This document shows, piece by piece, positions 62,673 through 64,000 of a DNA stretch of 64,000 nucleotides. This DNA is from Chryseobacterium aquaeductus (GTDB taxonomy: Bacteria > Bacteroidota > Bacteroidia > Flavobacteriales > Weeksellaceae), in NCBI RefSeq assembly GCF_905175375.1, contig NZ_CAJIMS010000001.1, positions 2,356,001 through 2,420,000 of the forward strand, in the 5' to 3' direction. Position 1 is the first letter of the stretch, and each line of letters begins with the position of its first letter. Under the pieces are notes generated by a model, which had not been told where the DNA came from, made no database searches, and saw only the letters and a list, made by a program, of their open reading frames with translations. A program made the position numbers and the translations under genes.

Positions 62673-63955
62673 TTCGTCATTTTAAAAAAATTAAATCGAG
62701 TAGTCTGTTAAAAATATTTTCTTTAACAGGAATTTCGGTACTTATAAAATTGATTTCGAGTTATCTGATCGTTAAGTTATTAGCAATTTTAGTTGGTCCC
62801 GGAGGAATTGCTCTTATAGGTCAATTGCAGAATTTCACCTCAGTTTTTACAACTTTAGGTGCAGGTGGAATTAACAATGGAGTGGTAAAATATGTTGCAG
62901 AATACAAAAACGATAAAACTACCTTAAAGCAGACAATGAGTAATGGTTTTAAAATAACTATATATTTCTCATGCTTTGTGGGCATAGTAATATGTTTGTT
63001 CTCAAGTTTTTTAAGTAGGGTTATTCTTTTTGACGAGCATTATTATTACATTTTTATTTTTTTTGGGATTAGTTTGATTTTAATATCTGCTAATAATTTT
63101 TTTATATCTATACTTAATGGTTTTACAGAATTTAGAAAGTTTGTAATTGTTAATATAACTACGAGTATTCTGGGATTGATTTTTACAGTAGTTCTTGTTT
63201 TATGTTTAGATATTAGAGGGGCATTGATAGCGGTGGTAACTTATCAGGCAGTAGTTATATTTTTTACCTTATATTATATAAGAAAATTATTTTGGTTTAA
63301 GAAATCATATTTGTGGGGATTATGGGATAATAAAACAGTAAGAAAATATGCAACATATTCGCTCATGGCATTGGTGTCTGCTGTTACTTTACCAGTTTCT
63401 CAGCTCATAATTAGAGGTTTTCTGGTAGATTCTTATTCTTTAAAAATTGCAGGTTATTGGGAGTCTATGAATAAGATATCATCTTTATACCTACTCTTGT
63501 TTACCTCTACTTTCAGCGTATATTATCTGCCTAAACTTTCAGAAATAAAAGAAGAATCACAATTGAGACGTGAAATTTTTAAAACCTATAAAATCTTTAC
63601 TCCAATACTTTTGGTTGGCTTGTGTACAATTTTTTTTGCAAAAGAGTTTGTCATCAATATTCTGTTTACCAAAGATTTTAATCCAATGAAAGCTCTATTT
63701 TTTTGGCAGCTTCTTGGTGATTTTTTTAAAATATTTAGTTGGATTATTGCGTTTATAATGGTTGCCAAATCGATGAGCAGAATTTATATCTTCACTGAAA
63801 TTATTTTTTCAGTAATGTTGACGTTATTAACATACTTATTAGTCATTCAAAATGGATTAATAGGGTCAGTTCAGGCTTATTGTATTAATTATTTCATATA
63901 TTTTGTAACGATGTTATTGGTTTTCAAGAAGTTATTATTTAAAAAAATTGGATGA
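62669..63955 (+). CDS. Wzx-like O-antigen flippase (second)
   Basis: A 428-residue polytopic membrane protein, GTG start at 62669 overlapping the aminotransferase stop (GTGA). It has about 12 hydrophobic segments. The start [24 protein letters not shown] and [14 protein letters not shown] are typical of the WzxE-like O-antigen translocase subgroup. It is unlike the flippase at 46607 in sequence and belongs to the second unit. It ends in an ATGA overlap with the next gene. Confidence 0.92.
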   Translation: MIRHFKKIKSSSLLKIFSLTGISVLIKLISSYLIVKLLAILVGPGGIALIGQLQNFTSVFTTLGAGGINNGVVKYVAEYKNDKTTLKQTMSNGFKITIYFSCFVGIVICLFSSFLSRVILFDEHYYYIFIFFGISLILISANNFFISILNGFTEFRKFVIVNITTSILGLIFTVVLVLCLDIRGALIAVVTYQAVVIFFTLYYIRKLFWFKKSYLWGLWDNKTVRKYATYSLMALVSAVTLPVSQLIIRGFLVDSYSLKIAGYWESMNKISSLYLLLFTSTFSVYYLPKLSEIKEESQLRREIFKTYKIFTPILLVGLCTIFFAKEFVINILFTKDFNPMKALFFWQLLGDFFKIFSWIIAFIMVAKSMSRIYIFTEIIFSVMLTLLTYLLVIQNGLIGSVQAYCINYFIYFVTMLLVFKKLLFKKIG

Positions 63956-64000
63956 AAATTATTATACCGGTAGTTGGTGTTTTTGTAAAATCCGGAGGTT
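63952..64000 (+). CDS. Probable glycosyltransferase (3' truncated by the window end)
   Basis: Only 16 codons are visible, from ATG 63952 overlapping the previous stop by 4 bp. The start [15 protein letters not shown] has the opening strand and Gly-Gly loop typical of GT-B (family 4) glycosyltransferases. The call is tentative because so little is seen. Confidence 0.5.
   Translation, partial: MKIIIPVVGVFVKSGG

Noticed and set aside
1..64000. tRNA or ribosomal RNA genes
   Set aside because: I looked for cloverleaf-like blocks with GGTTCGAATCC-type arms in the spacers and found none. A tRNA search program would be decisive.

Overview
The window looks like a chromosomal segment of a Bacteroidota bacterium in the order Flavobacteriales, most like Chryseobacterium and its relatives. 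This rests on an AT-rich base composition, repeated TAnnTTTG -7 promoter elements, a type IX secretion (T9SS) cargo protein, a PID-CTERM-type small protein, a short NrdA without an ATP cone, and interspersed repeats of the kind found in flavobacterial spacers. Assignments come from reading the sequence and recalling families; no database search was run.

Positions 1-31000 are mostly housekeeping and stress genes. In order they are the end of rpoN, an ECF sigma factor with a membrane partner, rnpB (RNase P RNA), a PPK2 polyphosphate kinase, a DUF1573 protein divergent from valS, a DUF4241 protein, a ribokinase-like kinase, a hydrolase and an HD phosphohydrolase. Then come small membrane and regulatory genes, a class I ribonucleotide reductase region (nrdB, two small genes, nrdA, and a nucleoside-deoxyribosyltransferase-like/TIR-like gene 12 bp behind nrdA), and a MacAB-like ABC exporter. 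They are followed by an arsenic-resistance cluster (arsR, DUF6428, methyltransferase, frameshifted chrA, arsC, acr3), glyA and recX. The T9SS cargo gene and the PID-CTERM gene follow.

Positions 33860 to the end are a large, entirely plus-strand surface-polysaccharide locus. Conserved assembly genes come first: a PglF/WbpM-type dehydratase, a Wza-like export lipoprotein, a Wzc-like tyrosine kinase and a nucleotide-sugar dehydrogenase. A variable, very AT-rich middle follows with a CapE-like dehydratase, two DegT proteins, an SDR, a GNAT, a FabH, a Wzx flippase, glycosyltransferases, an EpsG/Wzy polymerase, acyltransferases and a DUF4838 protein. It ends with an epimerase, an initiating sugar transferase and a PglE-like aminotransferase, closed by a terminator at 57366-57400. 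A second unit starts near 57458-58763: another initiating transferase, a DUF3575 protein, two FdtA-like ketoisomerases, a fabH relic, SDR, GNAT, a FdtB-like aminotransferase, a second flippase and the start of a probable glycosyltransferase.

The most unusual content is in the glycan locus. A FabH-type condensing enzyme, an FabG-like SDR and an acyltransferase sit with sugar aminotransferases in two places. One set is intact; in the other, fabH is reduced to a relic. This suggests a dedicated route that builds a short hydroxyacyl group and puts it on an amino sugar. Two tandem paralogue pairs (DegT/DegT and FdtA/FdtA) each have one member lacking a key active-site residue. The locus also carries a chimeric pseudogene, which points to active recombination.
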